Source: Lachnospiraceae bacterium (GTDB lineage Bacteria; Bacillota_A; Clostridia; Lachnospirales; Lachnospiraceae). From it: DNA of 7,100 bases. The stretch covers positions 1 to 7,100 of the forward strand of contig JAEEJD010000188.1 in assembly GCA_016281675.1 (NCBI GenBank). The letters run 5' to 3'. A model generated the notes under the pieces. It ran no database searches. It worked only from the letters and a program-made list of their open reading frames with translations, and was not told where the DNA came from. Made by a program: the position numbers and the translations under genes. Shown in pieces: positions 1-6,444 of this stretch; within the stretch, counting starts at the first letter, position 1, and each line of letters begins with the position of its first letter.

Positions 1-1785
1 CAGAACTATTTCGATTCGATCGCGGGCCTTTTGATCGTCAGCGGGATCGTGTATACACTTATCACGTTCTGGATCAGTCTGTTCCGAAGAGATGAAAAGG
101 ACAAGAATATACACCGCCTGTTCGAACAGACCGCAACTGCTCTTGCAAACGCGATCGATGCGAAGGACGAGTATACACACGGTCATTCGGCCCGAGTTGC
201 CGAGTATTCGAGAAAGATAGCGGAGCATTACGGGAAGAGCGAAGCGGAATGCGATGAGATATACCAGATAGCACTACTGCATGATGTCGGAAAGATCGGG
301 ATCTCGGAGAGCATCATCAACAAAGAGGGTAAGCTTACGGATGAGGAGTATGAGGCGATCAAACAGCATCCGGTACTCGGTTCGCAGATACTAAAGAGTG
401 TCAGCGAGTATCCCGACCTAATCATCGGTGCAAGATATCATCATGAGAGATATGACGGCAGAGGTTATCCCGATAAGCTCAAAGGCGAGGACATTCCCGA
501 GATCGCAAGGATCATATCCGTTGCGGATGCATATGACGCAATGACATCAAAGAGAAGCTACAGGGATCCGATCCCGCAGCAGAGTGTCCGTGAAGAGATC
601 GTTAAAGGTGCGGGAACACAGTTCGATCCCAAGTTCGCAAAGATCATGCAGCATCTTATCGATCTTGATACCGAATACGATATGAAAGAGAAAGGCAGTG
701 TTCAGGAACTTGCCGGCAAGACCGAACTGAACTGCGAAGTATGCAGAGATGACATATCGGACGGAATCCTTTTGGGTCCCGCACCGCAGATCAAGAAGAT
801 CAGCCTGAAGTGCGAAGCGCTAAGCAGCAGGAAGGACGATTTCCTGCCGATGATGATACTGTTTGATTCGCTCGACGGAAGATACCACGACAATCCTCAT
901 GATGTGGAAGATCTTAACTATTTCGAATACGGTACGGTGCGGTTTGACGGACTGTATGAGTGCGAGGAAGCCAGAAAGATCGCCGTTGAGAAGACGACAA
1001 GTTCAAATCCCCAACTTGCAAGTGGCAAAAAAGGAAAGCTCAGATACTATATCGAAGCCGTTAAGGTCAAAGATCATATACTGATCAGCATTGATGACGG
1101 AAAAGAACTGGTCAAGGTCACGATCGCACTTCCCGACAGCGCAAGATACGCGTATATCGGTCTTACGGGTGACAACTGCAGGATCTACAATGTCAGCATC
1201 GCCACGGAGGAGGAGTTCGTTCCGCTTGACTATATTCCGAGGATTGCCGAAGAGATCAGTTATATCAAGGGACCTGCGGGAGATATTCCGAATGTTCAGA
1301 TGGACGGTTACAGGACCGATTCGACCGAGGGTATCCCGGTAAGGGACGGAATGAAGATCACATTCCATACGATGAGCCTGCCGACGGCCCGTCTCATATG
1401 GCATACGGCGTATATCGATCTGTTCTACTCCAAGGACAGGAAGCCGTCGGGCGAGGATTACAGGGAGTATGCGCTCATAAGACTTGACGGGGAAAACTGG
1501 GAGGCCGAGGGCATCGCCGACAACAAACTGATCGTGAACATGGGTGACGATTTCAAAGGCTGGGATGTGTGGAAAGACGCCAACAAAGAAGGCTTCGACT
1601 GTACGGTATCGTTCAGGAGAGACGACAATAAGATCGTCACGACAACAGAGAATCTTGGCATCGGCCTGAACGTTTCGACGACGATCCTTGACAATCCGTT
1701 TGAGGTATATGTCTCGCTTACGGGCGATCAGTGTGCTCTGACCAATATCAGGATCGAAACACCTTCTCCGGAAAACGAAAGCTGA
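1..1785 (+). CDS. Membrane-anchored HD-GYP protein, predicted c-di-GMP phosphodiesterase (5' end outside window)
   Basis: The reading frame is open to the left edge, so the gene is 5'-truncated here. A TTG at 31 lies inside a hydrophobic segment and is unlikely to be the real start. Residues below count from that TTG. A membrane helix covers about residues 1-18 and is followed by FRRDEKDK, placing the rest in the cytoplasm. The HD-GYP domain spans about 30-215, with all expected metal and catalytic positions: H52 (GHSARV), H84-D85 with K88 (HDVGKIG), H113 (QHP), H137-H138, GYP at 145-147 and D166. HD-GYP domains hydrolyse cyclic di-GMP, usually to pGpG or GMP. Residues about 240-577 form two related beta-rich units, each with a Y-x-E-Y-x3-R-x-DG motif (297-307, 477-487) and an LTGD motif (378-381, 563-566). 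I do not recognise this tail; a lectin- or sandwich-like fold is a guess. The missing N-terminus probably holds further membrane or sensor parts. The HD-GYP call is firm; the substrate is inferred from the family. Confidence 0.93.
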   Translation, partial: QNYFDSIAGLLIVSGIVYTLITFWISLFRRDEKDKNIHRLFEQTATALANAIDAKDEYTHGHSARVAEYSRKIAEHYGKSEAECDEIYQIALLHDVGKIGISESIINKEGKLTDEEYEAIKQHPVLGSQILKSVSEYPDLIIGARYHHERYDGRGYPDKLKGEDIPEIARIISVADAYDAMTSKRSYRDPIPQQSVREEIVKGAGTQFDPKFAKIMQHLIDLDTEYDMKEKGSVQELAGKTELNCEVCRDDISDGILLGPAPQIKKISLKCEALSSRKDDFLPMMILFDSLDGRYHDNPHDVEDLNYFEYGTVRFDGLYECEEARKIAVEKTTSSNPQLASGKKGKLRYYIEAVKVKDHILISIDDGKELVKVTIALPDSARYAYIGLTGDNCRIYNVSIATEEEFVPLDYIPRIAEEISYIKGPAGDIPNVQMDGYRTDSTEGIPVRDGMKITFHTMSLPTARLIWHTAYIDLFYSKDRKPSGEDYREYALIRLDGENWEAEGIADNKLIVNMGDDFKGWDVWKDANKEGFDCTVSFRRDDNKIVTTTENLGIGLNVSTTILDNPFEVYVSLTGDQCALTNIRIETPSPENES

Positions 1786-1829
1786 CATATCTTTTATCTT
1801 CGTGACAGGATTTCTTCCGTATCACTATG

Positions 1830-1835
1830 TATAAT
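1830..1835 (+). promoter_or_regulatory. Possible -10 box for the small exported-protein gene
   Basis: A perfect TATAAT lies in the 93-base gap after the HD-GYP gene, 43 bases before the next start codon. A GTGACA at 1802-1807 resembles a -35 box, but the 22-base spacing is too long, and no good -35 exists at 16-18 bases. The gap shows no hairpin followed by a T-run, so read-through from the HD-GYP gene is equally possible. Confidence 0.3.
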
Positions 1836-1865
1836 CCGATCATAAAGAGTTGTGACGGACGATAC

Positions 1866-1871
1866 AGGAGG
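1866..1871 (+). promoter_or_regulatory. Ribosome binding site fixing the start at 1879
   Basis: A perfect AGGAGG ends 7 bases before the ATG at 1879. It rules out the in-frame upstream start at 1852, which lies before this site and would add nine residues ahead of the signal peptide. Confidence 0.9.
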
Positions 1872-1878
1872 TACGGAA

Positions 1879-2316
1879 ATGAAGAGAAAATCACTGATCG
1901 CAGCAATCCTTGCAACCGTGGTCATCATACTTTCGGGTTTGGTATCGGAAGGAGATATATTTGCCGGAACGGCTGAGGAGACGGCGCCGCATGAAGAGAC
2001 GGATAACGGCTTTACCGGAACATGGCAGCTGTCAATCGATAATGACAGGGAGACCCTGGATAAAGCGTTCCCCGACATATTTGCATTCGGAAGCGAGCTT
2101 ACGATACGGCCCGACGGAAAGATATTCTGGCATATAGGGGCAGCAGGCGCCGCGGGAGAGTACGAATATTACGATGATGCGCTTACGGCCGTTGTATCGG
2201 ATATAATGGAGCCCGATGAATACAGGATCGCCGTGACGAAGAATGACAACGGAAATCTTATCATGAAGTACAAATCCATACCGCTTGAGTGGACTTTCGC
2301 ATCCGAGAGTTATTAA
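1879..2316 (+). CDS. Small exported protein, lipocalin-like beta-rich domain, function unknown
   Basis: This 145-residue protein starts at the ATG behind a perfect AGGAGG. The N-terminus MKRK followed by a hydrophobic run (about residues 5-22) is a signal peptide or anchor. A signal peptidase I site near IFAG (27-30) is plausible. There is no cysteine, so it is not a lipoprotein. After an acidic linker (about 31-44), a compact domain begins with TGTWQ (46-50). Alternating beta-strand-like stretches follow: SELTIRPDGKIFW (72-84), glycine/alanine-rich GAAGAAGEYEY (87-97), YRIAVT (115-120), NLIMKY (126-131) and LEWTF (136-140). The GTW opening and the G-rich turn before Y-E-Y recall small lipocalin-like extracytoplasmic domains that I associate with Clostridia; this is from memory and unsearched. 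It likely acts outside the membrane, perhaps binding a small hydrophobic ligand, but no activity can be assigned. The AraC-type regulator gene follows after 39 bases on the same strand. Confidence 0.8.
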   Translation: MKRKSLIAAILATVVIILSGLVSEGDIFAGTAEETAPHEETDNGFTGTWQLSIDNDRETLDKAFPDIFAFGSELTIRPDGKIFWHIGAAGAAGEYEYYDDALTAVVSDIMEPDEYRIAVTKNDNGNLIMKYKSIPLEWTFASESY

Positions 2317-2355
2317 GCCGGTACCGAAAATCACATAATGAGGAACTGATCCCAT

Positions 2356-3258
2356 ATGGAATGGATGACAGCGATACGTGAAAGTATCAGATACATGGAA
2401 GAAAACATATTGACCGTTTCGGGACCCGCTGAGACAGCCGCGCATGTAAATATGTCAGAAATGTACTTACAGCGCGGTTTTCAGATGGTAACCGGACTGA
2501 CCCTCGGAGAGTATGTCAGAAACCGCAGACTCTATCTTGCGGCAATGGATCTTGTCGGAACAAAGGACAGGATCATCGACATAAGCTTAAGGTACGGATA
2601 CGAGACTCCGGAAAGCTTTACGAAGGCTTTCCGGAGATTTCATGATGCATCGCCGACCCAGATAAGAAAACTTGAAAAAGGCCCAAGCACGTTTCTTCCG
2701 ATGCGTGTGACAATGGAGATAAAAGGCGGCCCCGAGTATGAAGTCAGGATAGAAAAGCATGACGCATTCAGGCTGATCGGCATGACGTGGGATATGCCGT
2801 TTGAGGAGCATCTGAAAAAGGTCCCGAAGATCATGGACGATTTCGAGAAGAAGAATAAGGAAATGCTCCGGGGAGGAGCAAAGCCGGAGAATCCCGACAG
2901 ATTCACAAATGCACTCTATGAAAATCGTATCGGGGATTACGATGCTTTCACCGGAAAAAATGCGAAGGAAGGCTGGTGCCGTTTTATGATCGCGGGGATG
3001 TATACGGGCGGCAAGTTGTGCGAAGGAATGGAGATATGGGACGTTCCCGCATCCGAATGGGCGAAGTTTTCCTGTGAAGGACCGCTCAATACGGCGTCGC
3101 GCGATATCAAAAAATACATCTGGTACGAATGGCTTCCGGGAAACAGGGAATACGAACTTAGCGGCGATTATTATGTAACAAAACAGTACCGCGATAAAGA
3201 TACCGCGGCACAGGATTATCAATGTGAACTTTGGATGCCTGTCAGAAAGCGAAGCTAG
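2356..3258 (+). CDS. AraC/MarA-type transcriptional regulator with GyrI-like effector-binding domain
   Basis: This 300-residue protein has the Rob/BltR-like two-part layout. The N-terminal DNA-binding domain (about residues 5-107) holds two helix-turn-helix units. The first is around 25-52 (ETAAHVNMSEMYLQRGF, then TGLTLGEYVRNRRL). The second is around 73-105, with the AraC signature pattern I-x-DISLRYGY-x4-SFTKAFRRF-x4-SPTQIRK. The C-terminal part (about 127-297) resembles the GyrI-like/AraC effector-binding fold, seen in EYEVRIEKHDAFRLIGM (127-143), the tryptophan-rich IWYEWLPGNREYELSG (255-270) and the closing ELWMPV (291-296). Such domains bind small, often hydrophobic or cationic, ligands and control efflux or stress genes. 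The ATG at 2356 has only a moderate GAGGA at 2340-2344, 11 bases upstream. The gene may be co-transcribed with the exported protein 39 bases upstream. Its stop is one base from the stop of the convergent GGDEF gene. Targets cannot be read from the sequence; the export operon at 5044 is one candidate. The family call is firm. Confidence 0.93.
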   Translation: MEWMTAIRESIRYMEENILTVSGPAETAAHVNMSEMYLQRGFQMVTGLTLGEYVRNRRLYLAAMDLVGTKDRIIDISLRYGYETPESFTKAFRRFHDASPTQIRKLEKGPSTFLPMRVTMEIKGGPEYEVRIEKHDAFRLIGMTWDMPFEEHLKKVPKIMDDFEKKNKEMLRGGAKPENPDRFTNALYENRIGDYDAFTGKNAKEGWCRFMIAGMYTGGKLCEGMEIWDVPASEWAKFSCEGPLNTASRDIKKYIWYEWLPGNREYELSGDYYVTKQYRDKDTAAQDYQCELWMPVRKRS

Positions 3259-3259
3259 A

Positions 3260-4885
3260 TCAATTACCGTGAAGTTTTAACTGACGCTTGTCTTCGTACA
3301 TCATGTTATCGGCGCGTTCAAATACTTCGGAGACATCGGTGTCTTTACCGGGCCTGAACTCGGATACACCCGATGCGATGACGGGACCGTTCTCGTTTAA
3401 GAAGTTCGCCATCACCTCTTCGTGAAGACGGACCATAAGATCTTCCCTTTCGTTATAATCATCGCCGCGGAGAAATACCGCGAATTCGTCTCCGCCGATA
3501 CGGAATACCGGGCTGTGACTGAATATGTCGCACAGCATCTTTGCGGCGGATCTGATATATTCGTCGCCTGCCTTATGACCTGACGTATCGTTGATCTTTT
3601 TGAGGTCGTTGACGTCACATACGGCGATCGCAAACGGAAGATAATCCACGCCGTTATCTATGTTGCTCTGTACGGATTGCATGAGCTCCGAATATGCGGT
3701 CTTGTTCTTGATGCCGGTCAGCTCGTCGCGTCTTGCCAGTTCTTTTTCCGTATTAAGAGCCTTGAGGTGCTCTTTTTCTTTTCTTACTTCATTATCGATA
3801 TTTTCCACACCGATTATGAAGTGCTCGGAATCGCTTGATTTTCGCACGAATATTCTTGTGTGCTGGGGTCTGCCATCGACGATCAGACGGTATTTGAGAT
3901 TAACCTGTTTCCTGTCTTCAAGTACGCTGAGAAGGTAATCTTTGTTTATGAATTCAATAACACGTCCGGCATCCTTCTGATGAACGATCTTGGGGATGCT
4001 CTTTTTGATATCTTCGAAAAATTCACTGCCGGATCTGTCTGTCTTAAGCTGCCCGTACATGTTTCGGGAACTGTATCCGACGTAGTTTCCGTCTTTGATA
4101 TTAACGTAATAAATGACATCGTAGTTGGAAGCAAGACTCTCCGCTATCTGGCCGAACGTGATCGTCTTCTTCTGAGAGGTTTCGGCATTCTTCTCAACAT
4201 TACGAAGCTTCTGATCCATGTCGAGCTTCTCATCCTCTTCGACGAACACGTGGATCAGACTTGTCGAGACAAGCGTTCCGATCGCATAGAACGGAAGATA
4301 GGGATATTTTGTCTGAAGTATGATAAATACCGCCATAACGGAACCTGAGGCGCTGACTGTCATATAGCGTGTTTTGTTCTTGGTATCGGTATTTGAGGAG
4401 ACGATTATCGAATATATCGACATCGTCATCTGAAGAATGAACAGAACTACGAATATGATGTATCTTGCATAGCCCGGGACATATCCTTCCGCTGCAGTGA
4501 AATCAAATATTACGGGATTGAAGAAGTTTACGATAAGATTGAGCAGCGTAAAGCCAAATATGGCATATCCTACGTATATCAGGTTGCGGCTGCGATTTCC
4601 TTTACGGCCAAGGAACTCGACCACATAACGCACCCAGAAGAGTACGGAAAGGGCGAGTGACAGGAAGTACAAAAGAGTGTCGCAGTATGCGAGAAGAACG
4701 ATCCGCAGGTCGTTGAAGAACCCCCACATTATGTCGGTGACGTAGTAAAACAGGATACAAAGCAGAAATTCCCTGTATTTGATCTTATATGCGGGAACAT
4801 TTTCGGTATTCTTGATCCTCAATACTTCATGATTGATTATTAGATGAAGAATTAGTGACAGTATTCCGAAACTGGCGTAATACAT
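3260..4885 (-). CDS. Polytopic membrane PAS-GGDEF protein, predicted diguanylate cyclase
   Basis: I start this 541-residue protein at the ATG at 4885-4883. An AGGAGG at 4901-4896 sits 10 bases before it, and the longer reading from a TTG at 4906 would translate through that site. Residues 1-215 contain six or seven hydrophobic helices (about 1-20, 38-56, 62-92, 102-124, 139-163, 176-190 and 195-215). A charged linker follows (216-240), then a PAS-like domain (about 245-365, with DVIYYVNIKDGNYVGYSSR at its start). A signalling helix (about 366-387) leads into RRDELTGIKNK, the classic entry to a GGDEF domain. The active-site loop RIGGDEF (462-468) is intact, as are metal-side D424 (CDVNDLKKIND) and the GH-x-AGDE segment (436-442). 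It should make cyclic di-GMP from two GTP at the cytoplasmic face. The RxxD inhibitory site expected five residues before GGDEF is absent, so product inhibition by that route is unlikely. The ligand sensed is unknown. It opposes the HD-GYP protein at the left edge in predicted activity. Confidence 0.93.
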   Translation of the reverse strand: MYYASFGILSLILHLIINHEVLRIKNTENVPAYKIKYREFLLCILFYYVTDIMWGFFNDLRIVLLAYCDTLLYFLSLALSVLFWVRYVVEFLGRKGNRSRNLIYVGYAIFGFTLLNLIVNFFNPVIFDFTAAEGYVPGYARYIIFVVLFILQMTMSIYSIIVSSNTDTKNKTRYMTVSASGSVMAVFIILQTKYPYLPFYAIGTLVSTSLIHVFVEEDEKLDMDQKLRNVEKNAETSQKKTITFGQIAESLASNYDVIYYVNIKDGNYVGYSSRNMYGQLKTDRSGSEFFEDIKKSIPKIVHQKDAGRVIEFINKDYLLSVLEDRKQVNLKYRLIVDGRPQHTRIFVRKSSDSEHFIIGVENIDNEVRKEKEHLKALNTEKELARRDELTGIKNKTAYSELMQSVQSNIDNGVDYLPFAIAVCDVNDLKKINDTSGHKAGDEYIRSAAKMLCDIFSHSPVFRIGGDEFAVFLRGDDYNEREDLMVRLHEEVMANFLNENGPVIASGVSEFRPGKDTDVSEVFERADNMMYEDKRQLKLHGN

Positions 4886-4895
4886 TCGACGTCTC

Positions 4896-4901
4896 CCTCC
4901 T
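4896..4901 (-). promoter_or_regulatory. Ribosome binding site fixing the GGDEF gene start
   Basis: Read on the minus strand, AGGAGG lies 10 bases before the ATG at 4885. The alternative TTG at 4906-4904 overlaps the leading edge of this site, so it cannot be the main start. Confidence 0.85.
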
Positions 4902-4912
4902 GACAATTCAAT

Positions 4913-4918
4913 ATTATA
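4913..4918 (-). promoter_or_regulatory. Likely -10 box for the GGDEF gene
   Basis: A perfect TATAAT on the minus strand lies 27 bases before the start codon. It would give a leader of about 20 bases that just contains the AGGAGG site. No good -35 match sits at 16-18 bases (the sequence there is around GTATTT), so expression may be weak or activator-dependent. Confidence 0.5.
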
Positions 4919-4944
4919 AACGGAAAATGCGCGTAAATACAGCC

Positions 4945-4989
4945 TTTTTTGATTAATCGTTTTTTAATGTATTTTTAATACAATATATC
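4945..4989. promoter_or_regulatory. A/T-rich T-tract block between the divergent promoters, possible UP element
   Basis: Three T-tracts (4945-4950, 4960-4965, 4972-4976) lie just upstream of the -35 box at 4990. The right half sits where an UP element would be, about -40 to -60 from the predicted start of transcription. The first two tracts flank a perfect 8-base palindrome, GATTAATC, at 4951-4958. No GC-rich stem precedes the tracts and no plus-strand gene ends nearby, so this is not a terminator. Confidence 0.4.
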
Positions 4990-5018
4990 TTGACATACTA
5001 TATTATATGTCGTATAGT
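4990..5018 (+). promoter_or_regulatory. Near-consensus sigma-70/SigA promoter of the export operon
   Basis: TTGACA (4990-4995) and TATAGT (5013-5018) are separated by exactly 17 bases. The -35 is perfect and the -10 matches five of six positions. Transcription should start near 5025, giving a leader of about 20 bases before the ATG at 5044. This is the strongest promoter in the window. The overlapping inverted repeat suggests that it is repressed. Confidence 0.85.
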
Positions 5019-5020
5019 AT
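4995..5020. repeat. Perfect 8-bp inverted repeat overlapping the promoter, candidate operator
   Basis: ATACTATA (4995-5002) and TATAGTAT (5013-5020) are exact reverse complements separated by 10 bases. The left arm starts on the last base of the -35 box, and the right arm covers the whole -10 box. A second, interleaved repeat, GACATA (4992-4997) with TATGTC (5006-5011), has an 8-base spacer. A dimeric repressor bound here would block RNA polymerase. Some symmetry is expected by chance in A/T-rich promoter DNA, but two nested perfect repeats are notable. Confidence 0.6.
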
Positions 5021-5030
5021 TGCACGAAGC

Positions 5031-5034
5031 GAGG
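5031..5034 (+). promoter_or_regulatory. Ribosome binding site fixing the adaptor start at 5044
   Basis: GAGG lies 9 bases before the ATG at 5044. The longer reading from 4990 would begin inside the -35 box and ahead of the predicted transcript start, so it is rejected. Confidence 0.75.
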
Positions 5035-5043
5035 TATAAACTA

Positions 5044-6432
5044 ATGAAACACAAAAAACTGGTGATCGGAACATGTATTTTAGTAGCAGCGGCTGTCGGC
5101 GGAGTATCGGTAACGGCATCGGCCGGGACGGCGATCAAAACGGCGACCGCTCAGACAGGACAGCTCGACTGTGAGCTTGAGCTTAACGGAAAGGTCGAGA
5201 GCCTTTCGGAAAAATCATACTTTGCCAAAATCGGCGGCCGCATAGGTACCGTAAATGTCAAAGAAGGTGATTTTGTCAAAAAGGGTGATCTTCTAATCTC
5301 TTATGATATCGAAGACCTTACACTTGCCCAGACACTGACGGAACTTGATGTTGCGGCGGATCAGGGCGGTTATGACGACTCGAAGCAGTCGGGCGGACGT
5401 GTCGCCGGGCTCTACGGTGAGGCGAAGAACTCGATAAGCGAGCTCGAGCAGCAGATCGCAACGACCGAAGCGGTGATCCTGCTGACGCAGCAGGCGCTTA
5501 CCGACAGGCAGTCGCAGCTGAGCGAACGCGGTGCACAGCTTCAGGGTGACCTTGCGGGATGCGTTATCGACGACGAGGATGATGATGTGTATGAAGTGGA
5601 AAGGTGCAGAGGCAACATCCAGAAAGAGATCGCCAGAAACTCATATGACCAGCAGTATGATCCGGAGATTATACAGAAAAAGGAAGAACTCGATTATCTG
5701 AACTACCTGATGGCATCATATAAGGAAAAGAAATCCGTTATGGAGAGCCAGAAGGCCGCAACGCAGCTGAATCTCCAGACAAAAGGCGCAAAAGAGAAGC
5801 TTGATGCCGTCAAAGCGGCGGACGATCTTGTCAACGAGTCAAAGCTTAAGGATTACGAGGAGGCACTTGCCGGTATTAAAGCTGATTTTGACGGAGTCGT
5901 CACAAAGCTTTCCGTGTCGGAAGGAAGTCATGTTGCAGCCGGACAGGAACTCATCCAGATACAGTCACTTGAGGATATCGCGGTTGTATGCAACGTCAAT
6001 AAGTATGACATCATCAATATTGAAGAAGGTCAGAGCGCAACGGCACATATCAAGAACAAAGATTATAAGTGCCATGTTTCAAGGATAGAGAAGAAGACGA
6101 GCGAGGACGGTGCAACACCCGGTATCAGGGTTGAACTTGAGATAGATGATCCCGATGATTCGATAATACTCGGTATAGAGACAAAGACATATATACAGAC
6201 TGCGATGCTCGCTTACGCGCTGCTCGTTCCCACGGATGCGGTATGCTCCGACGATGAAGGAGACTATGTATTCGTGATAAGTGACGGAAAAGCGATAAGG
6301 CGCCCGGTTGTAACCGGAGTCAGAAACGACGACATGGTTGAGATCCGCGAGGGTCTTCAGGCCGGCGAGACGGTCGGATGGGATGAGATGGCCGAACTTA
6401 CCGACGGACAGAAAGTCAAGGCTTTGCAGTAG
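5044..6432 (+). CDS. MacA/HlyD-like membrane fusion protein of an ABC exporter
   Basis: This 462-residue periplasmic-adaptor-type protein would be anchored outside the Gram-positive membrane. KHKK and a hydrophobic stretch (about 5-28) form the anchor. A first half-lipoyl motif lies at about 58-88 (GGRIGTVNVKEGDFVKKGDLL). A long helical hairpin follows (about 122-275). The second half-lipoyl motif is at about 278-308 (ADFDGVVTKLSVSEGSHVAAGQ, shown in two parts: ADFDGVVTKLS, then VSEGSHVAAGQ). Beta-barrel and membrane-proximal domains run from about 311 to 462. These include IRRPVVTGVRNDDMVEI (418-434) and GLQAGETV (437-444), both typical of the family end. In MacAB-type pumps the adaptor couples the permease to substrate handling. 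The hairpin tip (about 172-190) is unusually acidic (DDEDDD at 176-181) and flanked by C173 and C188. I do not see the R-L-S type tip used for TolC docking, which fits a cell without an outer membrane. The ATPase gene follows after 12 bases, so the two form an operon. The cargo is unknown; peptides, lipids or drugs are all possible. Confidence 0.92.
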   Translation: MKHKKLVIGTCILVAAAVGGVSVTASAGTAIKTATAQTGQLDCELELNGKVESLSEKSYFAKIGGRIGTVNVKEGDFVKKGDLLISYDIEDLTLAQTLTELDVAADQGGYDDSKQSGGRVAGLYGEAKNSISELEQQIATTEAVILLTQQALTDRQSQLSERGAQLQGDLAGCVIDDEDDDVYEVERCRGNIQKEIARNSYDQQYDPEIIQKKEELDYLNYLMASYKEKKSVMESQKAATQLNLQTKGAKEKLDAVKAADDLVNESKLKDYEEALAGIKADFDGVVTKLSVSEGSHVAAGQELIQIQSLEDIAVVCNVNKYDIINIEEGQSATAHIKNKDYKCHVSRIEKKTSEDGATPGIRVELEIDDPDDSIILGIETKTYIQTAMLAYALLVPTDAVCSDDEGDYVFVISDGKAIRRPVVTGVRNDDMVEIREGLQAGETVGWDEMAELTDGQKVKALQ

Positions 6433-6436
6433 GAAG
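6431..6436 (+). promoter_or_regulatory. Ribosome binding site overlapping the adaptor stop codon
   Basis: AGGAAG begins within the TAG stop (6430-6432) of the adaptor gene and ends 8 bases before the ATG at 6445. The arrangement suggests coupled translation, keeping adaptor and ATPase in proportion. Confidence 0.75.
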
Positions 6437-6444
6437 TGTGTCAT

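Noticed and set aside
1003..1788. A 261-codon open frame on the minus strand opposite the HD-GYP gene
   Set aside because: It lies wholly under a strongly supported gene, has a composition unlike a real protein (many Arg, Ile and Val in shadow pattern), shows no recognisable domain and has no convincing ribosome binding site. It is a codon-usage shadow.
2334..2339. CATAAT considered as a -10 box for the AraC gene
   Set aside because: The sequence 17 bases upstream (TATTAA) is a poor -35, and a transcript from here would begin after the GAGGA site needed for translation.
3189..3208. Hairpin CCGCG-N10-CGCGG inside the AraC gene, considered as a terminator for the minus-strand GGDEF transcript
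   Set aside because: The stem is only 5 bp with a 10-base loop, and the following minus-strand bases (TACTGTTTTG) are not a proper T-run. It is more likely chance within coding sequence.
2587..3222. A 211-codon open frame on the minus strand opposite the AraC-type gene
   Set aside because: Cysteine- and His-rich shadow translation with no domain; the plus-strand regulator explains the region fully.
4945..4980. T-rich runs considered as an intrinsic terminator
   Set aside because: No GC-rich stem precedes them and no plus-strand gene ends here. They lie between two divergent starts and fit an A/T-rich promoter upstream region better.
5065..5077. Possible lipoprotein cysteine (C11) in the adaptor signal region
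   Set aside because: The residues before it (IGT) fit a lipobox poorly, and it lies at the start of the hydrophobic stretch instead of its end; a plain membrane anchor is more likely.
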